From Ehretia macrophylla (taxonomy: Eukaryota > Streptophyta > Magnoliopsida > Boraginales > Ehretiaceae): 64,000 nucleotides of DNA. The number at the start of each line of letters is the position of its first letter. Position 1 is the stretch's first letter. The stretch lies in NCBI GenBank assembly GCA_037974665.1, contig CM075765.1, forward strand, positions 63,289,747 through 63,353,746. The letters run 5' to 3'. Shown in pieces: positions 47,136-58,328 of this stretch. The position numbers and the translations under genes are program-made. Under the pieces are notes generated by a model. That model saw nothing but the letters and a program-made list of their open reading frames with translations. It searched no databases and was not told the DNA's origin.

Positions 47136-47371
47136 CCTGTCTATAAATTGAAAATATATGTACAGGAATAACTAAAGGGAGTCGGGACGTACTTACTGCT
47201 CTAACTGTGGAAGGTGACCCGATCTAAATTGGCTCCGAGCTAATTGATCCCGAGCTGAATACCCCGAGAAGTTTTTTGCCGAGTTAAAAGTATCCGACCA
47301 CTCTTGTATCCGACCTGAAAGCTCCGAATTTCGTAAGCAAAAGTGTGAAATGAATCTCGGGTAACAAGGCC

Positions 47372-47381
47372 CTATTTATAG
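47372..47381 (-). promoter_or_regulatory. TATA box of the antisense gene, second gypsy element
   Basis: CTATAAATAG on the minus strand, at the same place relative to the antisense ATG as in the first element. Confidence 0.6.
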
Positions 47382-47562
47382 GCAACTCCTGTAACCACCT
47401 CGGGAATCCCAAACGTCGCATCTTGTTATAACTGCCAGGTGACGTGTCAGCCATCTGAAGGGTATACGTCGCTGACGTGGCCATCCCCACTCTGCCGGGG
47501 TCGGGCACCTCTAGTTCGGGAACAACTCTCAAATCTAGATCTCACCCTCTCGATCTCGACTT

Positions 47563-47576
47563 GGGGGGGGGGGGAT
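47563..47576 (+). other. Polypurine tract of the second gypsy element
   Basis: Twelve G followed by AT, ending at the start of the 3' LTR. Confidence 0.75.
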
Positions 47577-48102
47577 TGACGAGAGGGATCCCCAGTTGAA
47601 GTAAGATGCCCACGTCGAGCTGAGACAGGCTAATCCGAGCCAAGCCGAACATATTCAGCTAATGCCTAACCTGGATGCTGATCCAACTTCACCCCGACCT
47701 CAAAAAACCCCGACCTCAGTGCCAGCTGCCCCGATGGGACATAAAGTCTTGATGGGACATAAAGCTGCACCGCATTAAATGCTGCCAGGTCCGAATTTAG
47801 TATAAATAGAGCTCCCCCTTCATTTCAAGGGTAACTGATCATTCATGTTTTCAGCTACTTTGCCAGCTCGGACAAACTAATCATTCGCACACCCGAGGGG
47901 AAAATCCGGGTCATCACCCCGCCTTTTCCTTCCCTTTCCTTGTGCAGGTTTAGTGGCCGACCTGAAAGTTCAACTCGGAGGCCAACCTGAAAATTCAACT
48001 CGGAGGCCAACCTGAAAGTTCAGTTCGGAGGCCAACCTGAAAGTTCAGCTTGGCAAAGTGTAGCCATCCAAACTCAACTGTCGAGGATTTTCGACCTCGA
48101 CA
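47577..48102 (+). repeat. 3' LTR of the second gypsy element
   Basis: 526 bp, TGACGAGAG to CTCGACA. It has a duplicated GATGGGACATAAAG motif, TATA box TATAAATA at 47801-47808, and a 25-bp tandem repeat in its U5 end. Blocks such as CTTTGCCAGCTCGGACA and TAATCATTCGCAC are shared with the 469-bp LTR of the first element, so the two are subfamilies of one lineage. Confidence 0.92.
47955..48054 (+). repeat. 25-bp x 4 tandem repeat inside the 3' LTR
   Basis: Four units of the type GGCCAACCTGAAAGTTCA plus RCTCGGA, differing at few positions. The LTR of the first element carries a single related stretch (GCCGACCAGGAAAGTTTAGC), so the array expanded in this subfamily. Confidence 0.85.
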
Positions 48103-49116
48103 ACTCTTCTTCCCCACTCTCCTCTCTTCTTCCAGTTTAGTGCAATAGATATTTCGTGTAAGATTAATTTCTTGAATGCACTCAGTCTTTGAAGGATTGC
48201 TTTCGAGATGAATTCTTTCTATAAATGTTTACATTTGTACATTTTGTATATGCTACCAAAATGTAGGAGCAAAATGTTAACGCATTTACCTGCAAAACAC
48301 TTTCTTGTTGCCATTATGTACTAAATACTCGTTAAAAGCAAATCAGCATACCGAACATTGTTTTTCGAGTTTTATGTAGTGGAAATTCACCGTAAACAAA
48401 ATCGAATTGGATCCACTCCCTAATTACAAATCCAAGGTGCAATATCACACCTTATTCGATGCTTTAGTTCAGTCAAAAAATAAAGGGTAGAGATTTCGAA
48501 CTCAAGAGATTAACCACAACAAGTCGTTGTTTTGAATATCTTGATTCTGCAATAGCTTAGGTAAAAAAATAAAAAAAAAAATCATTTCTCATATCTGCAA
48601 AGTGTTTGAGGGAATGCTTCAATGAATCCGAAATTTTATTGTACAACATATTAGAGTTAGTGACTTGATTATATTATAGTCTTTGGATTAAGGATAGTAA
48701 TATCTTGATTTTGCAATAGCTTTTGGATTAAGGATGATAATATATTGATTATGCATTATAACCTAATTTCAATTAAATAAAAGAATATTTAAATAAAATA
48801 CAACTATTAATTCTAATTTCACATATGTTCCAAACACAATTTGGATTTATAAATAACATAATTGACTTAATATTATTTTTTAGTTCTAAACAAGAGAATT
48901 CATTTATAAATGAAATGAATTCTACATATGAATTGATTCCAAACACTATATTAAAATGAAATTTTTTAAAATCAATTTTGACTTAGTGACATGTATCACC
49001 ATCACTATTGGTAACACATAAATAGTAATACATGTTAGTGGATGTGTATGTGATGATCGTCTTCAAAACTTTCTCCTCTCAAAGATATGTGGCCTCCTGA
49101 GTGATAATTAACATTT
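48103..49116. other. Host DNA between the gypsy and copia elements
   Basis: AT-rich. TTGATT-TGCAATAGCTT words repeat near 48541 and 48703, and TTTGGATTAAGGAT repeats near 48682 and 48722. No gene is recognised. Target CATTT lies at 49112-49116. Confidence 0.5.
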
Positions 49117-49368
49117 TGTTGTAAAAAATATGAATATTTATTGAAAACAAGATGATTAGCAACTTTAGTTAGGCCAAATGTTAGGTAATTTTAGTGCCAT
49201 TACTTTAACTAAAGTAATGAATGATGTCATTTGTATTGATCATTTTTTGTATAAATAGGTGTGCTTGCAATGAGAAAAGATGTGAATGATGGAGAGGAAA
49301 AGCAAGCTTTGATATACTCTCACAACTCTTTCTTATATTATTGTCTTAATAGCTATTATTTCATAACA
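49117..49368 (+). repeat. 5' LTR of the copia element
   Basis: 252 bp. TATA box TATAAATA at 49250-49257. It is followed by the PBS-like CGTTATCAGCACGAA (49369-49383). Confidence 0.92.
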
Positions 49369-49842
49369 CGTTATCAGCACGAAGCTTTGCCGTAACAACA
49401 GCGCACAAACTAACCGATTCAAATTTCTCAAAGGTCTATGTAATCCTTCTTTTTTCAATTATGATTTGATTATATATTTTGGATCTATATAATACACATA
49501 TATATGTGTATTTACATATTTATATATACACACACGCATATAATACTATGTTGAAGTTAATTCTGGAAAAGTGATGTTCAAGTTCGTGAGGAATCCAAAA
49601 TTTTTTTCCTTATCAAATTCATTCATTATAATATTATTTTCTAAAGTTTTCTTTTGAAAAGGAGATGACCCCACCAGCAATTAAATAATGATATTGACAT
49701 TTAATTAATCCTACCAATAACAAGTTCTGGATCTAATATTCCGTTGCTTACAAGGATATGGAATAACTTTTGGACTTAATTTTTCAATCTTTACAAGAAT
49801 GCAAAAATGATGACTTGGACGTAATTAATGATATGACAATGA

Positions 49843-50095
49843 GCTTATTGCAACTAACATTAATTTTCTTTATTTACGTACTTACGTTACTGCAACTAAC
49901 ATTAATTTTCTTTATTTATGTATTTACGTTATTGCAACTAACATTAATTTTCGTTATTGCAACTAACTTTAATTTTAGTTATTTATTTACGTATTTACAT
50001 TATTGCATCTAACTTTAATTTTCGTTATTTATTTACGTATTTACGTTATTGCATCTAAGTCTCTAACTTTTATTTTTTTTATTTGCGTATTTACC
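49843..50095 (+). repeat. Degenerate tandem repeats in the copia 5' region
   Basis: Units combining TTGCAACTAACATTAATTTT with TTATTTACGTATTTACG, about 30-45 bp each and six or so copies, with internal deletions. They lie in what should be the leader of the element. Confidence 0.75.
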
Positions 50096-50170
50096 TTGCT
50101 TGGTAAAACCTGAAAACAACTTGTTATGGTGGCCAAGACATGTGTACTAATTATGTCTAAACTTATTTTT

Positions 50171-50172
<2 letters not shown>

Positions 50173-50220
<48 letters not shown>
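50173..50220. repeat. TA microsatellite
   Basis: About 24 AT repeats without interruption. Such runs are prone to slippage and assembly error. Confidence 0.9.
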
Positions 50221-50223
<3 letters not shown>

Positions 50224-51949
50224 ATGTACTTCTTGCAAGAGAGAACTACTAAAGAAAAAAAAATGTCATAATGCTTAATAGCTTTATTTTATGATAATGG
50301 ATGGAATGATGATTAGACCCACATAAAATAATTACATCATTTGGAACTTTTGCATACTATATACTATTTTAATACTGATCATCATATATCTTGCAAAGAT
50401 ACCAACGTTATGAATTTTGCATTTGGAAGCTTATGATCTCCTGCCAATATGAAAAGTTCTTATCTTGACTATCAAAATAACTTTAGTCCTCATTTGCTAT
50501 AAACTAAAGTTTGTTGATATTGGCTTGACATGCCAAAACTTTAATCAATATGCTTTGTTACAGTAAATTAAAAACGTGGTGAAAAAAAAAATGACAAGCA
50601 ATAGTTAGTGCCTAATTTTATTTTAAGCCTACACGATTATGGCAGTGAAATTTATATTACTATATGAAACGTGGAGCCTTATTAAGATCATGTAAGGCAA
50701 ATCCACCAAACTAATCAGTGGGGAGACAACATGTTAAATTAATGTGCAGGTGGCTTATATTAATTTAATCATAATGATTTGTTTGATTAGATTTAAGATG
50801 TTGATTACTTTGATATGTTATAAGCTGAAATTCTAGACTGCATATACTTAACTTTACAGATTCATTTTACCTATCTAAATGATCTCTAAAAACTCTGAAA
50901 TTGTACATACTTATAGTTCATTAAGTGTAGATGGGTTTAGGCTCAAACGGATCTTAATTCGGAGTTATAATCATCAAGTTACAGTCTTTAGAAATTAACT
51001 GCGCAGATTGCCCTGCACCAGCAATTTCAAGACATATTTCGGAAATACTTAAATCGGATGGTCAAAACATTAGAATTAGCCTTCACACCAGAAATCAACA
51101 TTTGCTCTAAACTGCCTAATCTAGCTTCTGTATAAATTTCGTTCATTTACGAGCTCGTTTACTATGTCAAAATAGCTCTGAAAGTGATGGGCAGTGAGCT
51201 GTCCGAATTTCGCATTTTGCACTAAGACTCACTTAGCTTGTTTTGCTTGCACTTGTAGCATAACTTTAAAACGAGCACATCTAGATTGATTTTGGCCAAA
51301 TCGATAATAAAATGACATGATATGTTATTCACCAATTAGGAGAATGAGCTTCATACGTAGAGTCTTCATTTTCATTAATTTAATCAATAGTTGAGATGTC
51401 CATTAACAAGTGTACTTTTATGTAAAATGAGAAGTATATGCTTAAAGAGATGATGAGCATGATTGGTTATAACCTTCATTTAAGAAAGGCTGTTTCTCTT
51501 TTTATTGTTTTGCTCCATGTTTTAAAGGGAGAGCTAGTGATTCAAGTATTATATGCATTAAAATGATAAGCAATAGTTAATAAACAAAAAAAAAGGTAGA
51601 ACTTTCCTATTCTTTCTAGTCTTGGCCGAATGCACCAAGAGAAAAAAAGAGAAGTATTGCTTCTAATGTGTATGAACATTTCGGCCAAGCCAAGTGCCAA
51701 GGAGAAGAAATCATGTCATCTATTTATATGGGTGTGTTGAAAATAAAAGATGAATTATTGAAAAATTCCAATGAACTCCCATTCATGAGCAGAAGATATT
51801 TTTATACTTCATCACGAAAAGCTATTTTATTTGGCATATCACATTGGACATCCAAATACAGTGCTGAAATTTTTTTTTATTGAAGATCCAAATAAGCACC
51901 GATAAAAGAATCAAAAGATTCTATAGTCAAATGAATTTTTATTTATTGA
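50221..51949. other. Unassigned internal part of the copia element
   Basis: No copia domain is recognised. The stretch 50930-51330 is less AT-rich and looks like old non-coding or captured sequence. A 71-codon frame at 51668-51883 has no motif. Gag and protease would be expected here in a normal element and are not seen. Confidence 0.45.
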
Positions 51950-52775
51950 TTGTGCCCAACAAAATTTGGTCTCAAGCCACCCCTACTATTGTACATCAAT
52001 TGGGATTAGTGTTGAGTATGTTGTGACTCACACAAATACATAAAATGCCCAATAAACTCATTCATTAATCGCTTGTAGTTAATTGCTCGACCAATATTAT
52101 TGACAACTAAGTTATCTAGTTCTATTTGAGGATATACAATATTAGATACTGCAATATGTATTCAAACACAGCCAACTGTTTGAAATCTAAACTCCCACTA
52201 TTCATATCCTATCTAACAATATTTTGCGTAATATATGTTTGTATTGCTCCTCTATAAGCCCTAAAGATGGGATGATAGGAGATACTGAGATATTATCATA
52301 ATCAAATATTATATATATATATTGAATCATTGATGGGAGCTGTTTCAATAGCATATTTTGCTAATCAATGATATGATATTCTCATTATCAGGGGGAGAAA
52401 AACACAAGTTGGAGAAATGAGAAATGAGAAAAACGAAAGCTGGAGAAATGATAAATTTATAAAAGTATCATCATATTGATCCTCGTATTGAACTAAAGTT
52501 CATCAAATTATTCATCGATGCAAATATAGTGACTCAATCACATATACCAACTTTAAATGCTCTGATTAGAGTTGATGTTTCAAATGAGAAACACATTAAT
52601 AAATATAGTCTACTGCACGCCTAAAGCGTGGTGGATATATTGGTTCCAAAGATAAAGGAACAAAATATGTGAGTTGGCATTTCTAAATTGTTTGATATCC
52701 TGAAGATGTCAGGATAAGGACTTAAAAATCAAACTGAGAAATATTACTCCAAGAGAGTATCAGTTACCTGAATAT
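51950..52775 (+). pseudogene. Copia integrase C-terminus to RT-linker relic
   Basis: Fragments in shifting frames resemble copia Pol in the right order. They are LIARPILLTTKL (integrase core end, ~52080), HPIS-YLTIFCVIYV-type integrase C-terminal sequence (~52200-52250), SGGEKHKLEK (~52398), SHIPTLNALIRVDVSNE (~52540-52590) and ARLKRGGYIGSKDK (~52615-52655). Stops and frameshifts are many. The relic breaks off where a copy of the LTR end begins at 52776. Confidence 0.75.
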
Positions 52776-52880
52776 GATGTGAATGATGGAGAGGAAAAGC
52801 AAGCTTTGATATACTCTCACAACTCTTTCTTATATTATTGTCTTAATAGCTATTATTTCATAACACGTTATCAGCACGAA
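52776..52880 (+). repeat. Internal copy of the copia LTR end plus PBS
   Basis: 105 bp identical to 49279-49383: the last 90 bp of the LTR and the 15-bp PBS-like sequence. It is not preceded by the rest of an LTR but by the integrase/RT-linker relic. It marks the joint between two element halves. Confidence 0.9.
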
Positions 52881-53500
52881 ATAAATAGATCTCGTTCAGT
52901 TAAATTACTCCTGAAAGGAAATGGAACCGAAAAGAGAAATTGATCATGATCAAATTTCTAGAAAATATAGTAGCTACTAATTTTGTGAAAGAAATCGAGG
53001 ATCTTAAATTGAAGTCCAAATCAAAAATGTCAACAAATAAATGATTGGCCAAAAATCATAGAGGATAATGATATGTATAGTTGTTGAAATGCACATGAAA
53101 TATGTATAGTTGTTGATGGGATTGAGAGGGAGCATTGTACGAAATCAATCCCACATCACTACTATGAGAAATTTCAAGAAACTATGAGAAATTTCAAGGA
53201 ATTAATGATAATAGTTATCTTTCCCTTAAATTGTTATAATAATAGTTGGGATAATGATGGCCGTGAAGGTGGTAATAATAACACCTGACACTATGATGGT
53301 CTGAAAAATTTTGATTTTAAGAGGCAAGAAACCTACGACAAGTGGGAGTGGTTCACCAAAGAAACCATCCCAAGAAAATATATGTTATAGATGTGGCAAG
53401 ACAAGTCATTGGTGGAAAACTTGTCGTACGGTATAACATCTTGCGGACCTTTACAAAGCCTCAAAGAATGGATTAGTACGCTATGTGATTATACCTTGGT
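52881..53500 (+). pseudogene. Copia gag relic with CCHC zinc knuckle
   Basis: It follows the internal PBS, the normal place for gag. The knuckle CYRCGKTSHWWKTC (53383-53424) has the spacing C-x2-C-x4-H-x4-C, followed by HLADLYKAS as in copia Gag ends. Upstream codons are broken by stops. Confidence 0.75.
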
Positions 53501-53604
53501 GTATATTCTCCGAAAAAATCATATTGATATTAACCTGATAATTTTGAAAAGGACTTCATATTCGTCTTGTGAATATGGTAAAAGTTTACCTATATAAAAC
53601 ACAT

Positions 53605-53785
53605 GATAATGATATTTAAGTCTGGAAGGACTTTATATGCTTGAAGCATATATTCATGTGATAATGATATTTAAGTCTAGGAGGACTTTATATGCTTGAA
53701 GCATATATTCACGTGATAATAATAATTACATTGAAATCCTGAAAGGATTGTATATGCTTGAAGCATATGAATGAAAATCTCGAGA
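53605..53785 (+). repeat. 55-bp tandem repeat with hairpins in the copia element
   Basis: Three units start GATAATGATATTTAAGTC or similar at 53605, 53660 and 53715. Each contains AGTCTGGAAGGACTT-like and ATATGCTTGAAGCATAT inverted repeats, the latter perfect with a one-base loop. Confidence 0.8.
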
Positions 53786-53929
53786 AATTTATTTGATTAC
53801 AAAGATCTTTGTATGGAAGAGAACATTCTGGAAGAATGTGAAAGAATGTTTCTTTGAATATGATGATATTATGACATATTTGTTTCTGATTATCATATGC
53901 ATTAATGTTGATAAATACTATAATGACTC

Positions 53930-54734
53930 ACCAAGTGTGATTGATCTCAGAGTACCATATTTGAGTATAATTAATGCACTAATATATTTTATTGATAATA
54001 CAATATGGTATATTGTGTTTTGGTTAATTTGTTAGCTAGGTATAATGCAACTCCAATCTAAAGGATTGTACTATATATATGTGAATTTATCTTTTTCAAA
54101 AACATTGAAATCATCATATATTGCATCTACAAATGCTGGTCATTTATTTGAACTCCACAATTACTGACAACTTATGTATTCACTTGTAATGACAAGTATA
54201 TTGTGGTGATCCATGAAACAAATCATGAATACTTCATCTTGAAATCATGTTGAGATTATAACAATTTATGTGGATGGTTGAAAATGTATATAATTGAGAT
54301 CTATCACCAATGAGTCATGTTACAATGACAGGGATAAGATATTTGTGTGTTGTACTCTTTTTCCTTCATCAAGGTTTTTTTTCCCACTGAGTTTTTCCTG
54401 GTAAGATTTTAACGAGACAGATAAAATACAAGTATGTCACACTGAAATTCTATTTGTCCATGAATTCAAAAGAAAAGTGACACTAGTTCTCATCAAATTC
54501 AATAAAGTGAAAATATTGTTTGAGTGCTCACAAAAGCATTACCCACAACGAACTAGTTATCAAGATTGACATATGTCAACTTTGTAATGAAATCAAAAGA
54601 ATGGTGAAATCAAGGTTCGTCAGATTCATTCAAGTGAGAACCTTGCTGATTTGTTTACAAAATCATTGCTTACTAGCACATTCGAGAAGTTAATATGGAA
54701 GATTGGTATGCGGCGACTCTATGATCATTCTTGA
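53930..54734 (+). pseudogene. Copia RT end and RNase H relic
   Basis: VPYLSIINALIYFI (~53952) matches the copia RT/RNase H junction. SMKQIMNTSS (~54210) and NHVEII follow as in RNase H. The end reads QIHSSENLADLFTKSLLTS and IGMRRLYDHS with a TGA at 54732-54734, the usual copia Pol C-terminus. Internal stops and shifts make it non-functional. Confidence 0.8.
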
Positions 54735-54925
54735 TATACCCACATGAGGGGGAGACATATGCACTGCACTCTTTTTCCCTTCGTACAGGTTTTGTCCCAT
54801 TGAGTTTTCCTGACAAGGTTTTTAATGAGGCAGTATAAAATGCATATACAAAGAATTTTGTACTCTTTTTCCTTAGTCAAGTTTTTATTCCATTGAGTTT
54901 TCTTGATAAGGTTTTAATGAGACAT
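54355..54925 (+). repeat. Three copies of the copia 3' non-coding motif
   Basis: Each copy of about 60-65 bp runs CTCTTTTTCCTT...CARGTTTT...CCCAYTGAGTTTT...GATAAGGTTTTAATGAG (starts 54355, 54769 and 54863). I recall this block as widespread just before the PPT of plant copia elements. The first copy lies inside the RNase H relic. A second purine tract (GAGGGGGAG, ~54746) precedes copy two. Confidence 0.75.
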
Positions 54926-54955
54926 ATTCTTAAGCAATAAATATCCAAGGGGGAG

Positions 54956-55207
54956 TGTTGTAAAAAATATGAATATTTATTGACAACAAGTTGATTAGCA
55001 ACTTTAGTTAGGCCAAATGTTAGGTAATTTTAGTGCCATTACTTTAACTAAAGTAATGAATGATGTCATTTGTATTGATCATCTTTTGTATAAATAGGTG
55101 TGCTTGCAATGAGAAAAGATGTGAATGATGGAGAGGAAAAGCAAGCTTTGATATACTCTCACAACTCTTTCTTATATTATTGTCTTAATAGCTATTATTT
55201 CATAACA
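54956..55207 (+). repeat. 3' LTR of the copia element
   Basis: 252 bp, differing from the 5' LTR at three bases. TATA box at 55089-55096. PPT AAGGGGGAG lies directly before it. Confidence 0.92.
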
Positions 55208-55212
55208 CATTT

Positions 55213-56375
55213 CTTATTATTATCAACGTTTTCATTTGAATTAGCATGTAATATCACGTTGATTTTTTTACTTTTTATTTTATAATAAAGAACCCACATT
55301 AAGAAGGAATATATTGATTTATCTCAAGTTATAAACTTTATAATATAACAATACATCTTAATACATATTTCAAGTCAATTAAAACTTATAAAATTTACAT
55401 TTAAAATTTTAAACTACAACAATTCGGTATTCGATCACTTGTTTCAATACACGTTAATTTATTTTGACAATGCTTGTCATGTATCATTGACAGACGCCGG
55501 GTCTACCTAATCCTCATCCATGGCACCATGAGTTCCCCAAATTAAATAACTTTATCCATTTTGTAGGTAGCCATGAGTCATCAAAGAAAAGCCTCGGAAG
55601 CTTCATGCCCTGTCATTTCTATCCACTCATGTTTCGTCAATTGAATTTCCTTTTCCTATCACGTGTGTTTTAAAGAATAAATTTTTTTTCTTTATAAAAT
55701 CATAATATTATAATTAAAATTTAAATAATATAAATTATTTTATATTATTTATTTATAATTATATTAATAATTTATAATCGTATTTATAATTATTTTATAA
55801 TATTATAATATTACGAATAATATTTAAAAGATAAAAATAATTATATCACTAATTTATAATAGTCAAATCTTAATCATAATATTATAACATTACAAACATA
55901 TTCATTCTGTTTGAATGACCACTAACCAACCATCGGTCACCGGCCCATTAGCGTAGTATCATTACACTATAGTGGTGTGCTTCAACACTTTTTAACACAA
56001 CTACCGCTTGTCTGGTACTTACCAGAAAGGAAAAGCAACCAATGTCACTTTAAACTTTTTCCTTTTGAGTTAGATGCATTAATCGACAAGAAAAAGAGTT
56101 AGATACATTACGTACTTTGACTACTGTTCTTTGTTTCTATTTTTCCCTTTTAATGGTGGTGAAAATAGTCTTAAGATGTTGTTGACCTCAATCATTTTAT
56201 TTTGGTTTAACCACATAATCATAGGATTAAAGTATTTTTATAATTTGAAGTACTGAAATGTTTGAGATTCGAAATAAAGATCTAACTGTTTAAATCGAGT
56301 GATTATAACTGATTGAATGTTTAACTGTAGAAGAAAAGACCAACCTCTACATCAAACTCATTGTTTCCGTTGATA
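55213..56375. other. AT-rich host DNA
   Basis: No gene is recognised. The part at 55680-55910 resembles the AT-rich middle of the direct repeats R1/R2 (TTTATAATAGTCAAATCTTA and similar words). Confidence 0.5.
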
Positions 56376-56384
56376 TTTTAAGAT

Positions 56385-58328
56385 GATTAAATTACAATGG
56401 TAGTCTCCATTGTTTTATTTTTATTTAGGTTTATAAGCTCGAGGGCCCTTATTTTTTACAATTTTGTCTATTTGGCCTCTTATTTTTAAAATAATAATAA
56501 ATTAATATTTTATTTTTATTTTTTATATCACCGTTGATCCTTCCGTTACATTTTCAACATTTTTGACATATACAATGCATGCTATAGCATTTTTGAAGGG
56601 CAAAATTATCACAGATCAAACGGATAAAACATTTTCTACTCTTAACCCCTCATTTAACCCAAACCCCCAATTCCCAAATCCCTACCCCTAAATCCCTAAT
56701 CCAAATCGCTACCACCAAATCCCTCAAATCCACCAAGTCCGTCAGTTGCATTGCATCAGTTTTGCCTCTTGAAGAAAGTCGCGATGGAAACTAAGGTTGA
56801 AGAAATCCGCCAAAGCTATTTGGCTCTTACACATTGAAGAAAGCCACGATAGAAACTAAGGGTCTCGATGCCAAAAATAAGTACAATATGTGTATCTATC
56901 CACTAGTCGAATTTTTCTCATATGATGGTTATATTTGTATGTATATGTGTATCTATCTATATGTGATTTGATGGTTATATGTGTATCTATGTATAAGTAT
57001 ATGTATTTGTATGTATAAGTATATGTTTATCTATCTACTAGCTGAATTTTTTGAATATTTTTGGTCTATCTATCTACTAGCAGATTATTGAATGTTATTG
57101 GTCTGTCTATCTATCTACTAGCAGATTATTGAATGTGTATTGTATATATGCTTATTGTTGTGTATATATGTTGTATATTTCTGTCTGGTTATTTTTGGTT
57201 GAAAGTTCTTTTCAGCGGTAATTTTAAGGATGTGGCATGAACGAAATAATATGTTGAAGGCAGCATTAAATTTGTTGATTCACGTCATTACGATAAGATG
57301 TCATTAATTGTATTAGACAGTATTGCTAGTGAAAATGAGATATCAGAGTCATTTCGGATTCTGCTATAAGAAACCTGGTATGAATTTAGAGAATTGATTG
57401 CAGATGTTGATGATTGAGAAAGATGTGTTGGAAATGAGTGCACTAGCAAGTGAAAATGTTTTATGCGTTTGGTCTATGTGTTTTTTTTATGTGTTGATGA
57501 TTTTGCCCTCCAAAAATGCTATCACGTGCGTTATATATGTCAAAAATATTAAAAATGTGATGGAAAGACTAATGGTGGTACAAAAAATAAAAATAAGGGA
57601 TCAACTTATGATTATTTTAAAGATAAATGACTAAATATACAAAACTAGAAAAGCTAAAGGACCTATGAGGGTATAAACCTTTTTTATTTTTATGTAAGTT
57701 AACTTTAATTAGTCTCCACTGTTAAATAATTAATAAAAAATATATAAAATAACTTAACTACCCTTACCAAAATAATTGAAATTACATATTTTGTTCCCTC
57801 TAACCCTACTCCCTAACACCAACCGACTTACACCCACACACCTTCTCCACGCACTCCTAACCCTTCTCTACCCCCACCTTAACCCACTCTACCCCCACCA
57901 CCAGAACTTTCTACCTTGCACCCAAACCCACTCTACGATCCCACCCTACCCGTGACTCCACGCTAGCCGGACCCCTATCCAAATCCAACCGCTTGTATGT
58001 GGTTATGGTGGTGGTGTGTATTGATGGAGCTAAAAAAGGCGACGAAGAATGATATGAATTGAGGATTAAAGTGAAATATTTTATAAGTTTTTTGGATTAA
58101 ATTGAACTTTTATAAAACAACAATAGGAATAATATAAACATTATGTTAGTTTTCTAATTGTACCCTTGTAACAAATGCATGTCCATTAAATTTTATAGTA
58201 TTTCAATAGAATAGGCGAATCTATCTGACTTTAACAAACATTAAGGATTTATTTGTACGTTTTCAAATATTAGAGATTACCTTGAAAAATGTAACAAAAA
58301 ATTGAAGACTATTTGCAAAATTATCCCT
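56385..58328. mobile_element. Outer Mutator-type element, split by an inner one
   Basis: The left end GATTAAATTACAATGGTAGT and the right end (other strand GATAATTTTGCAAATAGTC) are similar inverted sequences that continue for about 40 bp. TTTTAAGAT stands on both sides (56376-56384 and 58329-58337), a 9-bp duplication as expected for Mutator-like elements. It has no transposase. The inner element 56427-57680 sits 42 bp inside its left end. A C-rich patch at 57800-57990 (many ACCC runs) is unlike the rest and may be captured sequence. Confidence 0.5.
56427..57680. mobile_element. Inner Mutator-type element, 9-bp duplication
   Basis: Terminal inverted repeats of 50 bp or more: AGGTTTATAAGCTCGAGGGC at the left against AGGTTTATACCCTCATAGGT at the right (other strand), both going on to TTTTGTMTATTTRG. 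The flanks are the identical 9-mer TTTTTATTT (56418-56426 and 57681-57689), though it is low-complexity. The interior has a C-rich stretch near 56645-56740 and a 78-codon frame at 57398, neither recognised. No transposase, so non-autonomous. Confidence 0.65.

Larger units (their letters stand above)
40903..48102 (+). mobile_element. Internally deleted Ty3/gypsy element, Tat type, older relative of the first
   Basis: 7,200 bp flanked by the duplication ACTCT (40898-40902 and 48103-48107). Only the first 229 bp of the 5' LTR remain. The sequence then jumps, at about 41131, to the region just before the RT domain, so the rest of the LTR, the PBS, gag, protease and the RT N-terminus are missing. 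Pol and the antisense gene follow in the same layout as in the first element but carry stop codons. The comparable LTR parts differ at about 17 of 229 positions by my count, against 5 of 469 in the first element. It is therefore clearly older. Confidence 0.93.
49117..55207 (+). mobile_element. Chimeric, decayed Ty1/copia LTR retrotransposon with near-identical LTRs
   Basis: 6,091 bp with 252-bp LTRs (TGTTGTAAAA to CATAACA) and the perfect duplication CATTT on both sides (49112-49116 and 55208-55212). The PBS-like CGTTATCAGCACGAA follows the 5' LTR, and AAGGGGGAG precedes the 3' LTR. The LTRs differ at 3 of 252 bases. Inside, the order is abnormal: an integrase-to-RT relic, then a copy of the LTR end plus PBS, then a gag relic, then RT end and RNase H. 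All relics carry stops and frame breaks. It must have been mobilised by proteins of another copy. I cannot assign the copia lineage. Confidence 0.9.
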
